Notes: a model not told the origin generated them from the letters alone. Counted from the first letter of the stretch, positions 50,775 through 59,683 are shown. The stretch is DNA of 64,000 nucleotides from Gordoniibacillus kamchatkensis (GCF_000829455.1 NZ_JXAK01000008.1:81699-145698); one strand, 5' to 3'. Made by a program: numbers and translations.

Positions 50775-51349
50775 ATGATATTGGGATTCGTCAGACACGG
50801 CACAACCGAATGGAACAAGGCCGGAAGAATGCAGGGCCAGCTCGATACCGATTTGACGGACGAAGGGCGCGAGCAGGCGGCCAGGCTGGGGAAGGCGCTG
50901 CGCGGCACGCCTTGGACAGGCATCGTCAGCAGCGATTTGCGGCGCGCGCGGGAGACGGCCGAGCTGATCGCCGCGCATGCCGGCATACCGCTGCTCACAA
51001 CAGACGCCAGACTGCGGGAAAAAAGCTTCGGCGAGCTCGAGGGCACGACCGTCGCCGAGCGTCTGGAGCGCTGGGGCGAGAATTGGCGCGCGCTGGCGCC
51101 GGGGCAGGAGAGCGATGAAGCGGTGTGGCGCGTTGGCTCGATTTTTACGAGCACGTTATTTTGCGGCAACATGCCGGGCGGCAGCTGCTTGTCGTCTCCC
51201 ACGGCGCGTTCATCGGCCGCGTGCTGCAATTCAAAGGGCTGGAGCAGGCGCACGATCCGCTCGTAAACGGTTCGCTCACGGTGCTGCGGCATAGCGGGGA
51301 GCGGTGGGAGACGGTCGTGTACAACGACGTCGGCCATTTGCAGTTGTAG
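50775..51349 (+). CDS. histidine phosphatase family protein (one-base frameshift in this sequence)
   Basis: A phosphoglycerate-mutase-like phosphatase: the catalytic RHGTTEWN is at residues 7-14, then GRMQGQLDTDLTDEGREQA and SSDLRRARETAE. The frame breaks at about 51127-51131 (GTGTGGCGCGTTGG): one missing G would give VWARWLDFYEHVIL, joining LLVVSHGAFIGRVLQ to the stop at 51349. Corrected length is about 191 residues. The substrate is unknown. AAGGAG precedes the ATG, and a terminator lies before it. Confidence 0.87.
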
Positions 51350-51412
51350 CTGCGGCCGGCCGGGTATAATCGCTTCCTCATTTTCCCATAATGGGAAGTG
51401 AGGTGACCTACG

Positions 51413-52540
51413 ATGAATCTCGCCGATATGCTGAGCTACGCCGACATCGGCCAGCTGAGCCGCATCGCCAGAACGTACGACTGCGAATGCAACGGGCATT
51501 CCAAGCACGAGCTGATCCAATCGATTTTGTCCAAGGTCGGGCGCCGCGACGTGTTCGAAGAGCAGGTGGAATCGCTGTCTGTGGAAGATATCCGCTTCCT
51601 CAATTCGCTGCTGTTCGACGCGCGCAGCTCGTTCAGCCTGGAGGAGCTCGTCGCCCGCGTGCAGCAAACGAAGTTTGTGCGCGGCGAAGAAGAGGACGGC
51701 TGGAATCCGCGCGACATGATTACCCGCTTCAAGCAGCTGGGCTGGCTGTTCAACGGGTACTCGCAGCAGACGAAATATTTGTTTCAGGTGCCCTCCGATT
51801 TGAAAAAACGGTTCAGCGACGTGCTGGCCAAAAAGTTTCAGACCGGCCTGGACGCAATCGACGGCGAACCGGGCGTGTACCGCGACGAACAAAAGCTGAT
51901 CGTGGAAGACATCGTGCACTTTTTGCGCTTTGTGCGCGAGCGGGACGTGCCGCTCACGGACGCGGGCAGCATGTACAAGCGTACGCTCGGGCAAGTGCTC
52001 GACAGCATGTCGGTGCGCGAAGAGCCGCTCGGCAAGACGGCGTTTCGTTTCGGCTACGGCCGCATGTTCAAGGAATACCCGAACCGGTTTTCGCTCATTT
52101 ACGACTATTGCTATTATAACGGGCTCATCGCCGAGGACGGAGGCCTATTGACGCTCACCGAAACCGGCAGCGGGCAGGCGGAAAGCGGCATGCCAGGCGA
52201 GCTTCCGGCGGTATACCGGTTCTGGCTGCGGCTGTACAAAAATCCGATTCCCAATATCCAATCGATCGTGCAATGGGTCGAACGGCTCGCCCGCGCCTGG
52301 GTCACGGCCGATTCGCTCGGCAATACGCTCTGTCCGCTCATTCGGCCGTTTTATTTCGACTCTTCCGAGTCGATCTTCGAGCAGCGCATCGTGCAGATGA
52401 TGATGCATCTGGGCCTGCTGCGCATCGGGGAAGACGACCGCCGCGGGCGGGTCGTACAAATGACGAAGCTCGGCTCTTCCATTATACAGGGCACGTATGT
52501 CGACGAGGAAGACCGCATCCCGCTCTCGGTTGAGCCGTAG
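51413..52540 (+). CDS. conserved hypothetical protein, helical and winged-helix-like
   Basis: A 375-residue cytoplasmic protein without signal or membrane segments. The N-terminus (MLSYADIGQLSRIARTYDCECNGHSKHELIQSIL) looks like a short SAP-like helix pair, and several later stretches read as winged helices (for example LMRIGEDDRRGRVVQMTKLG near the end). It resembles, in general composition, the N-terminal part of XPB/Ssl2-type proteins, but I do not recognise a family with confidence. It starts 63 bases after the phosphatase. GAAGTGAGG precedes the ATG. Confidence 0.6.
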   Translation: MNLADMLSYADIGQLSRIARTYDCECNGHSKHELIQSILSKVGRRDVFEEQVESLSVEDIRFLNSLLFDARSSFSLEELVARVQQTKFVRGEEEDGWNPRDMITRFKQLGWLFNGYSQQTKYLFQVPSDLKKRFSDVLAKKFQTGLDAIDGEPGVYRDEQKLIVEDIVHFLRFVRERDVPLTDAGSMYKRTLGQVLDSMSVREEPLGKTAFRFGYGRMFKEYPNRFSLIYDYCYYNGLIAEDGGLLTLTETGSGQAESGMPGELPAVYRFWLRLYKNPIPNIQSIVQWVERLARAWVTADSLGNTLCPLIRPFYFDSSESIFEQRIVQMMMHLGLLRIGEDDRRGRVVQMTKLGSSIIQGTYVDEEDRIPLSVEP

Positions 52541-52738
52541 CGGGCAGCCGGCGTGCGTGCATGCGCCATGCGGCGCCGCAATCCCGACCGATGCGCTGGG
52601 TGAATGCACATTCGCATGGCAACGGGCGGGTGTCGCGCGCGCCGCTGCCGCTGCTGAATATGTTTGTAGTAAAGAAACCTCGCCACTCGCCGGAGTGCAA
52701 GGTGTAGCGAAGCTTGGAGCCATGCGGAGGTAAATCCT

Positions 52739-52930
52739 ATGGGAAAATCGAACGCCACGAGTGACGCGCTGCTCAGTCTTTACGCGGAAATGATTTGGGA
52801 TGAGGCCATTCGAAAATACAAAGAACAGCATCTTTATCAGGAGATCGACAGCGCTTTAGCGAAGGGAGACCAACTGACGTTCCTAGCGTTGACGAACGAA
52901 CTGAAATCGCTCCAATCCCCGGGCATATGA
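52739..52930 (+). CDS. IDEAL domain protein
   Basis: A 63-residue protein whose C-terminal half is an IDEAL domain (LYQEIDSALAKGDQLTFLALTNELKSL), named after I-D-x-A-L. In Bacillales it occurs in YpiB and other small proteins with unclear roles, sometimes linked to ComK control. GGAGG precedes the ATG. The full YpiB (UPF0302) N-terminal domain is missing. It stands upstream of ypiF, where ypiB lies in B. subtilis, so it may be a shortened YpiB. Confidence 0.78.
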   Translation: MGKSNATSDALLSLYAEMIWDEAIRKYKEQHLYQEIDSALAKGDQLTFLALTNELKSLQSPGI

Positions 52931-52956
52931 ACGCATGTTTCATATGTCTTTTTTTT
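52924..52956 (+). terminator. intrinsic terminator overlapping the IDEAL gene stop
   Basis: CATATGAA and TTCATATG pair perfectly around CGCATGT, followed by TC and eight T residues; the stop TGA is in the left arm. Confidence 0.85.
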
Positions 52957-52990
52957 ATGGTACAGTGGGGCGTGGGAGGTCGAGATACCG

Positions 52991-53428
52991 ATGAAATTTA
53001 GCGAAATCGCCAAAGACCAGTGGGCGGAGCTGCAGCCTTACCTGGATACGTGCCTGCTGCCGATCACCGGCTTGACCGGATCGGAATCGCCGTGGGAAGC
53101 GGGGGACCGGCTGGAGGAGCTGCGCGACGCGCTCGATCTTATCGAGATTCCGTACCGCGGCAGAGTCGTGACGTACCCTGCGGTTCAATATGTGCCCGGA
53201 CAAGCCGGCGAGCGCATTCTCGACGACGTCTGCCACGCATTGAAGGAAGCCGGGTTCCGGTACGTGGTGGCGATCACAGCCGCAGCCCGCGTAAGCGGCA
53301 TGCTGCCGGCGGCGGCCGATTTGCAGCTGTACGTCGATCCCGCATCGCTGCAAGCTTCGCCGGACGATGCGAGGCGCTCTGTCACGGCGCAAATCCAGTC
53401 GCTGTGGACGAGGGAAAACGGCGCGTAA
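52991..53428 (+). CDS. ypiF: YpiF family protein (DUF2487)
   Basis: A 145-residue protein with the DUF2487 pattern: KFSEIAKDQWAELQPYLDTCLLPITGLTGSESPWE, then LDLIEIPYRGRVVTYPAVQY and FRYVVAITAA. Bacillus YpiF lies upstream of qcrA, as here. No enzymatic motif is recognised and the function is unknown; a role with the bc complex is only suggested by location. GGGAGGTCG precedes the ATG. Confidence 0.8.
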   Translation: MKFSEIAKDQWAELQPYLDTCLLPITGLTGSESPWEAGDRLEELRDALDLIEIPYRGRVVTYPAVQYVPGQAGERILDDVCHALKEAGFRYVVAITAAARVSGMLPAAADLQLYVDPASLQASPDDARRSVTAQIQSLWTRENGA

Positions 53429-53556
53429 TTCGGCGTATGTTTGCCAAGGCAATTGCTCACTATAATACATAGCTGCTGGCAAAATGGAATGTGACAATTT
53501 CGTTAAAATTTGCGAAGCGCCGGCGTTTTCGCCGCATGAGCGGACGGGCGCTATCC

Positions 53557-53584
53557 TTGACGCCCCTATAGCCGTAGCTATTAT
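53557..53584 (+). promoter_or_regulatory. candidate sigma-A promoter of qcrABC
   Basis: TTGACG (53557-53562) and TATTAT (53579-53584), 16 bases apart, lie 80 bases before qcrA. Confidence 0.5.
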
Positions 53585-53662
53585 ATTAATGTCCTAGTAA
53601 CAGTGTAACGTATTGTCGAATGCGACGTGAACATAGGTGTGCCTAGGGGGGTAGAACGCGAA

Positions 53663-54196
53663 ATGAGTGACCACAACAAGCAGGCTGGGCAGCACGGCGA
53701 GAAGCCGGTGAAGCGGGAAATGTCCCGGCGCCAATTCCTCTCTTACACCCTCGGCGGGGCGGGCGGTTTCATGGCGGCCGGCATCATTATTCCGATGCTG
53801 CGCTTTGCTATCGATCCGGTGCTGGAGCCGAAGGCGAAGGCGGACTGGATCAAGGTTGTCGAGGAAGCACAGATCGGCACCGAGCCGAAAGCTTTCCAAT
53901 TCAAAATGCATCAGGTGGACGGCTGGTACGAGAGCGATGTCGAGCTGACCGCCTGGATCGCCAAGGACAGCAAAGGCCAAGTATTTGCGCTGAATCCGAC
54001 CTGTAAGCATTTAGGCTGTACGGTAAGCTTCGATGCGCCTTCGCACGAGTATCATTGTCCTTGCCACGGGGCCAAATATACGGCCGACGGCAAAAACCTC
54101 GTCGTTGCGCCGCTGCCGCTGGACGAATATTCCGTTAAAGTGGAGCAGGGCTTCGTGTACGTTGGCCAGCTGCATCCTAACTCGAGAGTGAAATAA
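53663..54196 (+). CDS. qcrA: menaquinol:cytochrome c reductase iron-sulfur subunit (Rieske)
   Basis: A 177-residue Rieske protein. A twin-arginine-type start (SRRQFL, residues 21-26) precedes one membrane anchor (about 28-50). Cluster ligands are in CKHLGC and CPCHGA. It passes electrons from menaquinol to the c-type haem of QcrC. The ATG at 53663 follows TAGGGGGGT; earlier in-frame codons lack a site. The three qcr genes are close together, with strong ribosome binding sites. Confidence 0.95.
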   Translation: MSDHNKQAGQHGEKPVKREMSRRQFLSYTLGGAGGFMAAGIIIPMLRFAIDPVLEPKAKADWIKVVEEAQIGTEPKAFQFKMHQVDGWYESDVELTAWIAKDSKGQVFALNPTCKHLGCTVSFDAPSHEYHCPCHGAKYTADGKNLVVAPLPLDEYSVKVEQGFVYVGQLHPNSRVK

Positions 54197-54213
54197 GGAG
54201 GCGTCACGGTCGG

Positions 54214-54885
54214 ATGTTTAAATCGATGTACAATTGGATCGACGAACGTCTGGATATTACGCCGATGTGGCGGGATGTAGCCGACCACGAAGTTCCGGAG
54301 CACGTCAACCCGGCTCACCACTTTTCGGCGTTCGTCTACTGTTTCGGCGGTCTGACGTTTTTCATTACCGTCATTCAAATTTTGTCCGGCATGTTTTTGA
54401 CGATGTATTACACGCCGGATATCATTAACGCTTACGCGAGCGTCGATTACTTGTCCCACAAAGTCGCGTTCGGGGTTATCGTGCGCGGTATGCATCACTG
54501 GGGCGCAAGTCTCGTTATCGTGATGATGTTCCTGCACACGCTGCGCGTCTTCTTTACAGGCTCTTACAAGGCGCCGCGCGAAATGAACTGGGTCGTCGGG
54601 ATGATGATTTTCGGCGTCATGCTCGGCCTCGGCTTTACCGGTTATTTGCTGCCGTGGGACAACAAGGCGTATTTCGCAACGCAAGTAGGGATCAAGATTG
54701 CGGCATCGGTGCCGTTCATTGGCGACTACATAAAGACGCTGCTGCAAGGCGGCGAGGTGGTAGGCGCAGTAACCCTTACCCGGTTTTTCGCGATCCACGT
54801 TTTCTTCTTGCCGGCGGTTCTGCTTGCCCTGCTTGCAGGACACTTCTTCATGATCCGTAAGCAAGGCATTTCCGGACCGCTATAA
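54214..54885 (+). CDS. qcrB: menaquinol:cytochrome c reductase cytochrome b subunit
   Basis: A 223-residue b6-type cytochrome with four membrane helices. Haem-binding histidines are in RGMHHWGASL and the FLHTLR and FAIHVFFLPA helices; GYLLPWDNKAY is the quinone-site motif. The Cys in VYCFGGLTFF corresponds to the covalent haem attachment in Bacillus QcrB. It oxidises menaquinol. AAGGAGGCG precedes the ATG. Confidence 0.96.
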   Translation: MFKSMYNWIDERLDITPMWRDVADHEVPEHVNPAHHFSAFVYCFGGLTFFITVIQILSGMFLTMYYTPDIINAYASVDYLSHKVAFGVIVRGMHHWGASLVIVMMFLHTLRVFFTGSYKAPREMNWVVGMMIFGVMLGLGFTGYLLPWDNKAYFATQVGIKIAASVPFIGDYIKTLLQGGEVVGAVTLTRFFAIHVFFLPAVLLALLAGHFFMIRKQGISGPL

Positions 54886-54904
54886 TCGAAAGGAGGACCT
54901 AGAC

Positions 54905-55792
54905 GTGGCGCATGATCGCAAGCCAGGTGAAAAAGTAGTATTCGTCGGGGATTCCCGCGTTCGGCTTAAGACCGAAAGGTTGAAGCAGCCCGATTATTCC
55001 GCTTACCCGGGCAAATCGGAGGCGTTCATTCCGAACTTCCTGCTGAAAGAATGGATGGTTGGGGTCGTCGTGCTCGTCGGCATCCTAGCCTTGGTCATGT
55101 CCGAACCGGCTCCGCTCGGCTATCCGGCTGATCCGACCAATACGGCATTCATTCCGATGCCGGACTGGTATTTCTTGTTCCTTTATCAGTTCCTGAAATA
55201 CCCGTATACGTCCGATCATTATGTCGTTTTCGGTACGGTGCTCGTCCCGGGGCTCGCGTTCCTCGGCCTGATGCTCGTGCCGTTCCTTGATCTGAGCCCG
55301 GAACGTCGGTTCTACCGTCGTCCGGTTACTTCGGCGCTAATGATCGTGACGCTGCTTGCAATGGGATACTTGACCTATACGTCTTGGCACCATTACAAAG
55401 AAGAGCTGAAAGAAAAGAATATTATACCCGAAGACGTGAAACGGGAAGAAGAATTGAGAGCGGCCAAAGGGGCAGGCAAAGCAGCGCCTTCTCCGAGCGC
55501 CGGTGCAGCTAAAAAAGTGGCGATGGTCGCTCCTGACGATCCGGGGGCCGCAGTTTTCAAAAAGGCCACTTGCGTCGCTTGCCACGGCGGCGAGCTGAAG
55601 GGCATGCCGTCTTCCGGAATCCCGGCGCTGCTTGGCATCGGCGATACACTTTCGAAGGACGACATCCTCGGCATTATTAAAAACGGCAAAGGCAACATGC
55701 CGGCTCAGTACAAAGACAACATCGGCAAAGGCTTGACGGATGCCGACATCGATAAGCTGGCGAACTGGCTCTCGATGCAGAAATCGAAGTAA
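54905..55792 (+). CDS. qcrC: menaquinol:cytochrome c reductase subunit IV fused to cytochrome c
   Basis: A 295-residue protein. The N-terminal part has subunit-IV-type helices, including the PEWYF-like PDWYFLFLYQFLKY and a second and third segment to about residue 165. An Ala/Lys-rich linker leads to a c-type haem domain with CVACHGG and the axial Met in NMPAQY. This bc/b6f hybrid is the Bacillus arrangement. It starts with GTG after AAAGGAGGA. Confidence 0.95.
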   Translation: MAHDRKPGEKVVFVGDSRVRLKTERLKQPDYSAYPGKSEAFIPNFLLKEWMVGVVVLVGILALVMSEPAPLGYPADPTNTAFIPMPDWYFLFLYQFLKYPYTSDHYVVFGTVLVPGLAFLGLMLVPFLDLSPERRFYRRPVTSALMIVTLLAMGYLTYTSWHHYKEELKEKNIIPEDVKREEELRAAKGAGKAAPSPSAGAAKKVAMVAPDDPGAAVFKKATCVACHGGELKGMPSSGIPALLGIGDTLSKDDILGIIKNGKGNMPAQYKDNIGKGLTDADIDKLANWLSMQKSK

Positions 55793-55805
55793 GATGAGCA
55801 GCGCG

Positions 55806-55842
55806 AACATCCCGGTCGGAAGGCCGGGATGTTTGCTTTTTT
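55806..55842 (+). terminator. intrinsic terminator after qcrC
   Basis: AACATCCCGG and CCGGGATGTT form a 10-base stem around an eight-base loop, followed by TGCTTTTTT. Confidence 0.85.
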
Positions 55843-55894
55843 GGCCGTTTTCCCTATACTGAGAATAGATTTTGACGCTTGGGAGGAGCCGTAT

Positions 55895-56566
55895 TTGCGA
55901 AGCGCCGTATCACTGTCCTTTTTCTGGAGTCGTTCTTTCCTCATGAATCGCTTTTTGCTGTGGAGCTTGTTCTGGATCAACTTGCTCGGCACGATTTACG
56001 GCTATTTTTGGTATGGCGATCAGTTGAAATTGACGCTGCACACCGAGCCGCTCTGGTATTTGCCGTTCGTGCCCGACAGCCCGACGGCCAGCCTGTTTTT
56101 TACGATGTCCACCCTGTACTTGTTATACGAAGGGAAATTCGGCTGGTCGGCGGGAAAGGCGGCTAGCCGCATTCGCGGCTTTATCGAGGCGTTTGCCTTG
56201 ATCACATCGTTCAAATACGGCATCTGGGCCGTATCGATGATCGGCGCTTCGGCGGCGCTCGGCAATGCGCTGGACTGGCAAGACTATATGCTTTCCACGT
56301 CCCATCTCGGCATGGCGGCGGAAGCGCTGTTGTTCGCTCGGCTATACCGGTTCAGGCTTGTCGATATCGCCCTGGTCGCATGCTGGTCGTTCGCCAACGA
56401 CTATATGGATTATGGAAAATTGACGTATCCTTGGCTGCCTGACGTGCTCAATGAACGGCTGCACGGGGTTGAGGAGTTCACTGTCGGCCTCAGCGTCGCC
56501 AGCATATTGACCGCGCTGCTGTGTTTGCCGTTCAACCGCGCGTCGCGGGAGCGGAAGAACGGGTAA
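55895..56566 (+). CDS. ypjA: DUF1405 membrane protein (YpjA)
   Basis: A 223-residue protein with about six membrane helices (first: FLLWSLFWINLLGTIYGYFWY). The conserved FVPDSPTASLFF and FKYGIWAV segments, and the ANDYMDY loop, fit DUF1405/YpjA. The function is unknown. The TTG at 55895 is chosen because GGGAGGAG lies six bases upstream; the next in-frame ATG (MNRFLL) lies 17 codons later. Position after qcrC matches B. subtilis. Confidence 0.85.
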   Translation: MRSAVSLSFFWSRSFLMNRFLLWSLFWINLLGTIYGYFWYGDQLKLTLHTEPLWYLPFVPDSPTASLFFTMSTLYLLYEGKFGWSAGKAASRIRGFIEAFALITSFKYGIWAVSMIGASAALGNALDWQDYMLSTSHLGMAAEALLFARLYRFRLVDIALVACWSFANDYMDYGKLTYPWLPDVLNERLHGVEEFTVGLSVASILTALLCLPFNRASRERKNG

Positions 56567-56634
56567 TGCGCCGCCGGCTAAACGGTTCTAAAACGGGACA
56601 GCCCTCCATAAGTTAGGAGCAGGAGGGATGTCCC

Positions 56635-57522
56635 ATGTTTTCGCTTAAGGCAAGGGCTTCGGTGCTGGTTGCGATCGCGATCGGCCTGCTTGCTGTGCTC
56701 GCCGCGGCTTGCGGGGAATCGCAGCAGCGGGCCGGCGCGGAAATGAAGCCGCAACCGCCGCAGACAACTCCGGCGGCTCCGGCCGACGCTCCGAAGCTGG
56801 AACAGCTCGGCCGGCTTGCCGACGACATGTATAAGCTGACGATGAGCGGAAGCTACCTGGAGGCGAGGGCGCGGCTGCTCGACATGAGCGCGCTCGCAAC
56901 ACATATTTCGTATGCCGGCGTAACGACGGTCGAAGGGATGCAAGCGTTCGCCGAGACGATGACGGAAGCGAAGCGCGCGTTCAACGCGGTGAAGCTCGAT
57001 ATGGAACAAACAAAGCTGAGTGCGGCGAAAGTGAAGCTTGCTGTCGATGCAATAACGCATAAGAACGACCCGATGTGGCTGCAATACGAGCGCTTGCTTC
57101 AGGAAGACGCGCAGGCGCTCGATAAAGGAATACGAACGAAGGATGCGAAGGCGGTGCAATACGCGGTGGCCGGCCTTAAAGCGCATTACGCCATCATCCG
57201 CCCGGCTGTGCTCATTTCGCGCGAGCCGCAGCTAAACGAAAAGATGGAATCGCTGCTCGCGTTTTTGGCGGGCCAGAGCCGCGCAACCCCGCTGCCGGCG
57301 GGCAATCTGGAGCAGGGCGCGAGCCATTTGCGCGATATGCTGAACGAGCTGTTCGGACGGGAAGACAAAAGCGCTTACGCGCCTATCGTCGATAATCGCC
57401 GGCCGATCATATGGACGATCGTGATCGGCTCGGTCATCACCGCAATATTGGCCTATGCCGCGTGGCAAATGTTCCGCGACGGACGCGGCGCTGTGCCGAT
57501 ACGGAAAAAAGAACAAGGGTGA
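56635..57522 (+). CDS. ypjB: sporulation protein YpjB, lipoprotein
   Basis: A 295-residue protein. The signal peptide ends in a lipobox LAAAC (Cys26), followed by a Pro-rich linker, a mostly helical body (LADDMYKLTMSGSYLEARARLLDMSAL ...) and a C-terminal membrane helix (IIWTIVIGSVITAILAYAAW). It matches YpjB, whose loss reduces sporulation in B. subtilis. AGGAGGGA precedes the ATG. It converges with the YitT gene across a bidirectional terminator. Confidence 0.83.
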   Translation: MFSLKARASVLVAIAIGLLAVLAAACGESQQRAGAEMKPQPPQTTPAAPADAPKLEQLGRLADDMYKLTMSGSYLEARARLLDMSALATHISYAGVTTVEGMQAFAETMTEAKRAFNAVKLDMEQTKLSAAKVKLAVDAITHKNDPMWLQYERLLQEDAQALDKGIRTKDAKAVQYAVAGLKAHYAIIRPAVLISREPQLNEKMESLLAFLAGQSRATPLPAGNLEQGASHLRDMLNELFGREDKSAYAPIVDNRRPIIWTIVIGSVITAILAYAAWQMFRDGRGAVPIRKKEQG

Positions 57523-57552
57523 AGCTGCGGCTTCCCCCTTGTTCTTTTTTTT
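57505..57552. terminator. bidirectional terminator between ypjB and the YitT gene
   Basis: AAAAAAGAACAAGGG pairs with CCCTTGTTCTTTTTT, with a smaller GAAGC/GCTTC hairpin in the loop. It overlaps the last codons of ypjB. Confidence 0.9.
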
Positions 57553-57561
57553 AAGGCGGCG

Positions 57562-58431
57562 CTATTCCTCGCGGAATCCTTCGCCGAGCACGTCGTGAAC
57601 GTCGCTGATTATGATGAAGGCGCGGGGATCGATGGAGCGGATGAGCTGCTTCAGACGCCGCACTTCGCTGCGCGAGACGACGCAGTAGACGATGTTTTTC
57701 GCTTGCTTGGAGTAAGCGCCTCGCGCCGGAACGAGGGTGACGCCGCGGTCGAGCTCATGCGTAATCGCATCGGCCATCGGTTCGGCGTAGTCGGTCATGA
57801 CCTGGAAGGCGATCGCCGACTGGGCGCCTTCGATAATGTAATCGACAATCCGGGAAGTGATGTATACCGCAACGAGCGTATACAGCACTTTTTCTTTCGG
57901 GATATACAGCAGCGAAGTACCGATGACGGCGACGTCGATGAACAGGATGACCTGGCCCATCCTCCAGCCGCGGTGCTTGTAGCCGATGCGGGCGACGATA
58001 TCCGAACCGCCGGTCGTGCCGCCAAAGCGGAATACGAGACCGAGCCCTGCGCCCGACGTAACTCCTGCGTACAAGGTGGCCAGAATGAAATCGTGGGTCG
58101 TGCGGAACGGCACGATCCAGCCGAGCCGAATAAGCGCTTCCACCACCCACAGGAAGAAGGAAAGCGAGACGGTGCCGAAAATCGTGTAAGCCATGCCGCG
58201 TCCACCGAAAGCCCGCCAACCGATAATAAACAGCGGAACGTTCAGAACAAGCGTCGTCACCGACGGGGAGATGCCCAGCGCATAGTTGAGCAGCAGGGCG
58301 ATGCCGGTAATGCCGCCTTCCATCAGCTCGTTGGAGATGACGAAATAATGCAGGCCGAAGGCGTAAATCGCCGTGCCCAATGCGATCATGAGCAGATTGC
58401 GGGCTTCGCCGAGACGAGACGTGAACGGCAT
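57562..58431 (-). CDS. YitT family membrane protein (YpjC-like)
   Basis: A 289-residue protein. Five or six membrane helices (residues 13-170) carry the YitT pattern GLHYFVISNELMEGGITGIALLLNY and FGGTTGGSDIVARI. The C-terminal DUF2179 domain (SRSEVRRLKQLIRSIDPRAFIIISDVHDVLGEGF) is soluble. Bacillus has many paralogues; the one beside ypjB is YpjC. No substrate is known. On the minus strand AGGAGGG precedes the ATG. Confidence 0.9.
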   Translation of the reverse strand: MPFTSRLGEARNLLMIALGTAIYAFGLHYFVISNELMEGGITGIALLLNYALGISPSVTTLVLNVPLFIIGWRAFGGRGMAYTIFGTVSLSFFLWVVEALIRLGWIVPFRTTHDFILATLYAGVTSGAGLGLVFRFGGTTGGSDIVARIGYKHRGWRMGQVILFIDVAVIGTSLLYIPKEKVLYTLVAVYITSRIVDYIIEGAQSAIAFQVMTDYAEPMADAITHELDRGVTLVPARGAYSKQAKNIVYCVVSRSEVRRLKQLIRSIDPRAFIIISDVHDVLGEGFREE

Positions 58432-58601
58432 AAAAACGAATCCCTCCTAAGCGGTAAAAAACGTCGTTGGGCAGACGAGAGTTGTCCAATATAAGGTAGT
58501 GTAACCTCTGCAAAAAAATTTGTCATCCGGTGCGCTTTGGTTTAACATGGAATGGATGGACATGCAGAATTATGCGCAAAGGGGCGAAAGGAAGGGTCGA
58601 A

Positions 58602-58940
58602 ATGTCGCAACGTTCGCTGCAGCACATTCAAGCGGAGGTTCATGACTATATTTCGCAGTTCAAGGAAGGGTATTTCAGCCCGATGGAGCTGCTTGCCCGG
58701 TTGACGGAAGAGGTCGGCGAGCTGGCGAGGGAAGTGATGCACGAATACGGTCCGAAAAAGAAAAAGAAAAGCGAAGCGGAAAGTTCGATCGAGCTGGAGC
58801 TTGGCGATATTATGTATGTGACGATATGTCTCGCCAATTCGCTCGGCATCGATTTGACGGAAGCGCATGACAAAGTGATGCACAAGTTCAAGACGCGGGA
58901 CGCGAACCGTTGGACGAAAATCAACACCGAACCGTCTTGA
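58602..58940 (+). CDS. ypjD: MazG-type nucleotide pyrophosphohydrolase (YpjD)
   Basis: A 112-residue all-helical enzyme. The Mg-binding motif is EEVGELAREV (EExxE) with ELGDIMYV (ExxD) downstream, typical of MazG house-cleaning enzymes that hydrolyse non-standard NTPs. A KKKKK loop lies between the motifs. The ATG at 58602 follows AAAGGAAGGG. B. subtilis YpjD lies just before dapB; here a TPR gene separates them. Confidence 0.88.
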   Translation: MSQRSLQHIQAEVHDYISQFKEGYFSPMELLARLTEEVGELAREVMHEYGPKKKKKSEAESSIELELGDIMYVTICLANSLGIDLTEAHDKVMHKFKTRDANRWTKINTEPS

Positions 58941-58974
58941 CGTTCATATGCTGTACCAACCCGGTGGCCGCTTA

Positions 58975-59055
58975 CAGGCAGGCGCGGTCCTGCCGGTTGT
59001 CGGAAACCCGGCGGCTCAGCAGGCAGGCGCGGTCCTGCCGGTTGCCCGGAACCCG
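58975..59055 (+). repeat. two tandem 36-base direct repeats upstream of the TPR gene
   Basis: A block starting CAGGCAGGCGCGGTCCTGCC at 58975 recurs at 59020 (about 33 of 36 bases the same, 45-base period). Each contains GGCAGG-N6-CCTGCC, a six-base hairpin. Flanks GTGGCCGCTTACA (58964) and ATGGCCGCTGACA (59056) are also related, so a larger unit may have been duplicated. Confidence 0.75.
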
Positions 59056-59097
59056 ATGGCCGCTGACAAGAAGCCACGGGGCGGGAGGGGGACAGGT

Positions 59098-59637
59098 ATG
59101 ATGGACGGCAAAACGCAGCTGCAAAAGGCGTACAAGGCGATACTCAACAACGATTTCGAGCGGGCTGCGGAATGGTTCGAGCGGGCGATCGACGCCGAGC
59201 CGAACAACGCGGACTATCATTACCGGCTGTCCATTACGTATGCCCGCAGCAACAAGCTGCCGAAGGCGGTAGAGCATGCCGAGACGGCGGTTCGGCTCGC
59301 GCCGGACGCCAAGCAATATCGGTTCCATCTGTCGACGCTGCAGGCGCGGGAGCTGCTCGTCCGCGCGGGACGGGCTATCGACGGCACGGAGACGAACCCG
59401 TACCTCGCAATAGCGCTGCTGCAGCAGGCGATTGCGCTCGATCCGCTCAGCGTCGAGGCGCATTTGCTGCTTGCTGTTGCGGCCGACGCCGTCGGCGATG
59501 CGGCGCAGGCGATGCAAGCCGTCAACGATGCGCTCCGGCTTGCTCCGGAGAGCGACATGGTGCTGTCGCTGCTGCCGTCGTACGAGCAAAAGCTGAAACG
59601 TTTTTTGGGGACGGACGCCGCGCGGAAGCCGCTGTAA
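59098..59637 (+). CDS. tetratricopeptide repeat protein
   Basis: A 179-residue protein with at least three TPR units: KAYKAILNNDFERAAEWFERAIDAEPNNADYHYRL, then YARSNKLPKAVEHAETAVRLAP, and further on IALLQQAIALDPLSVEAHLLLA and AMQAVNDALRLAPES. It is a protein-protein interaction scaffold; the partner is unknown. The ATG at 59098 (or 59101) follows GGGAGGGGGA; the frame is open upstream through the direct repeats but without a site. It is followed closely by dapB. Confidence 0.85.
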   Translation: MMDGKTQLQKAYKAILNNDFERAAEWFERAIDAEPNNADYHYRLSITYARSNKLPKAVEHAETAVRLAPDAKQYRFHLSTLQARELLVRAGRAIDGTETNPYLAIALLQQAIALDPLSVEAHLLLAVAADAVGDAAQAMQAVNDALRLAPESDMVLSLLPSYEQKLKRFLGTDAARKPL

Positions 59638-59683
59638 ACATAGATCGCAGGACTACAACGTACAAGGGCAGGTGCTACAACAT

